A program made the translations under genes and the position numbers. The notes below the pieces were generated by a model. The model was not told where the DNA came from. It ran no database searches and worked only from the letters and a program-made list of their open reading frames with translations. From Rhabdophis nuchalis (lineage: Eukaryota > Chordata > Lepidosauria > Squamata > Natricidae), in NCBI GenBank assembly GCA_039707465.1, contig CM077645.1:66847850-66911849 (forward strand): DNA of 64,000 nt. Reading direction: 5' to 3'. Positions 63,031-64,000 of this stretch are shown in pieces (position 1 is the first letter of the stretch; each line of letters begins with the position of its first letter).

Positions 63031-63515
63031 GTGTTAGTTATCATCTTTAAAGCGCTCCATGGCACGGGACCTAGTTATCTGCGGGATCGGATCCTGCCCC
63101 ATACATCCTTGCGGCCGATTCACTCCCACAGAGAGGGACTTCTCCGGGTGCCGTCCACTAGGCTATGCCAGCGGGCGACGCCCAGGGGAAGGGCCTTCTC
63201 TGTGGCGGGCCCAGCCCTCTGGAACGACCTTCCTCCCGAAATTAGAACAACTACGGACCTCCGCTCCTTCCGTCAAAAACTTAAAACACACTTTTTCTGC
63301 TTGGCCGGCCTAGGTTAGTCTCCGTCTAATAGGGTGTTAGGGGATTTTAGTTAATTTATAATTGGGGATTTTAGTGCAGGGATAATTTTAGTTTAATTTG
63401 TTTTTACTTATTCTATTTATGTATTTTCTATAGCTATTTTAATTTCCCTGTGCATCGCTCCGAGTCTCCTTGGGGAGAGGATGTGGTTTACAAATAAAAA
63501 TTATTATTATTATTA
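63031..63515 (+). mobile_element. L2/CR1-type LINE 3' end inside Helitron 2
   Basis: An open RT C-terminal frame (TSLRPIHSHREGLLRVPSTR, GPALWNDLPPEIRTTTDL) to a stop at 63316-63318, 3' UTR with GCATCGCTCCGAGTCTCC, and an ATTATTATTATT tail. It separates the two blocks of the composite repeat. Confidence 0.88.
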
Positions 63516-63830
63516 GTAGTAGTAGTAGGTAGGTAGGTAGAGGGATAGAGAGAAAGAGGGAGAAAAACAGAAGGTAGGTAGGTAGGTAGGGGGATAGAGA
63601 GAGAGGGAGAAATACGGTAGATAGGTAGGTAGAGGGATAGAGAGGTAGGTAGGTAGGTAGGTAGGTAGGTAGGTAGGTAGAGGGATAGAGAGGGAGGGAG
63701 AAATACAGGTAGGTAGGTGGTTAGGTAGGTAGGTAGGTAGGTAGGTAGGTAGAGGGATAGAGAGGGAGAGGGAGAAATACAGTAGGTAGGTAGATAGGTA
63801 GAGGGATAGAGGGAATAATTAGGTGGGTAG
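63516..63830 (+). repeat. Composite TAGG / GAGGGATAGAGAG repeat, second block
   Basis: Continuation of the array after the L2 insertion, ending shortly before the conserved Helitron 3' region. Confidence 0.92.
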
Positions 63831-64000
63831 GTTGGGGGTTATACAGTGGTTGTGTGTACGTGTTTCTGTGCGGAGGTGTAGATCTACACACAGATTGGTT
63901 GGCCATTTAACCAGACTGGGCCACAGCAACACGTGGCCGGGGACAGCTAGTTTCTAATGGAGGGATTTAATTGTTTTCATTACAATAGATTGGTCATTTG

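Larger units (their letters stand above)
62394..63950 (+). mobile_element. Non-autonomous Helitron, copy 2
   Basis: Begins TCTATATAAATAAAAATGTA after an A (62393) and ends CTAG (63947-63950) before a T. The 3' hairpin GGCCAC/GTGGCC is at 63919-63938, with CTAG beginning 8 bases beyond it, and the palindrome GTGTAGATCTACAC at 63876-63889. The terminal 75 bases are almost the same as in copy 1. The interior holds TAGG-type repeats and an L2 fragment. No Rep/helicase frame. Confidence 0.82.

Overview
This window looks like nuclear DNA of a squamate reptile, most probably a snake. Introns have vertebrate GT-AG junctions. The interspersed repeats are L2/CR1-type LINE 3' ends, CR1 fragments, tRNA-derived SINEs (one with a CR1-like tail, one with a BovB-like tail), hAT and pogo/Tigger-like MITEs, Helitrons and long microsatellites. 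The species call is inference from repeat style, not from a marker gene.

Three protein-coding genes are supported. (1) ATE1, arginyl-tRNA--protein transferase, lies on the minus strand. Its first six coding exons run from the start codon at 17333 down to 3187 (270 codons, all splice phases consistent), and the catalytic C-terminal half lies beyond the left edge. (2) NSMCE4A, the kleisin subunit of the SMC5/6 complex, also on the minus strand, is complete. Ten coding exons between 31839 and 22684 join in phase to 303 codons plus stop. (3) TACC2, on the plus strand, is represented by one small exon (61427-61502) carrying the start codon and ten residues beginning MGNENS. The order ATE1 - NSMCE4A - TACC2 and the strands match human 10q26.13.

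Layout: 1-3186, distal ATE1 intron with LINE and MITE; 3187-17440, ATE1 exons 6 to 1, with intron 5 holding a 3.2 kb Helitron; 17571-22683, ATE1/NSMCE4A spacer with decayed DNA transposons; 22684-31900, NSMCE4A, with a MITE close to a splice acceptor and a solo LTR; 32190-33030, a minisatellite with a 210-bp higher-order period; 33030-61426, a long region between NSMCE4A and the TACC2 start exon, made of L2 copies, SINEs, foldback hAT elements and unassigned AT-rich sequence; 62394-63950, a second Helitron inside TACC2 intron sequence.

The most interesting structures are: two Helitrons with matching termini, each carrying the same composite TAGG-type repeat; a MITE with perfect 27-bp terminal inverted repeats 18 bp from the NSMCE4A exon 7 acceptor; a 1.27-kb hAT element holding a roughly 410-bp nested hairpin; several transposon-in-transposon insertions dated by intact 8-bp target duplications; and the apparently missing NSMCE4A N-terminus. 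Long open frames at 3700-5067, 9651-10166, 32401-33088 and 43744-44080 are translations of simple repeats, not genes.
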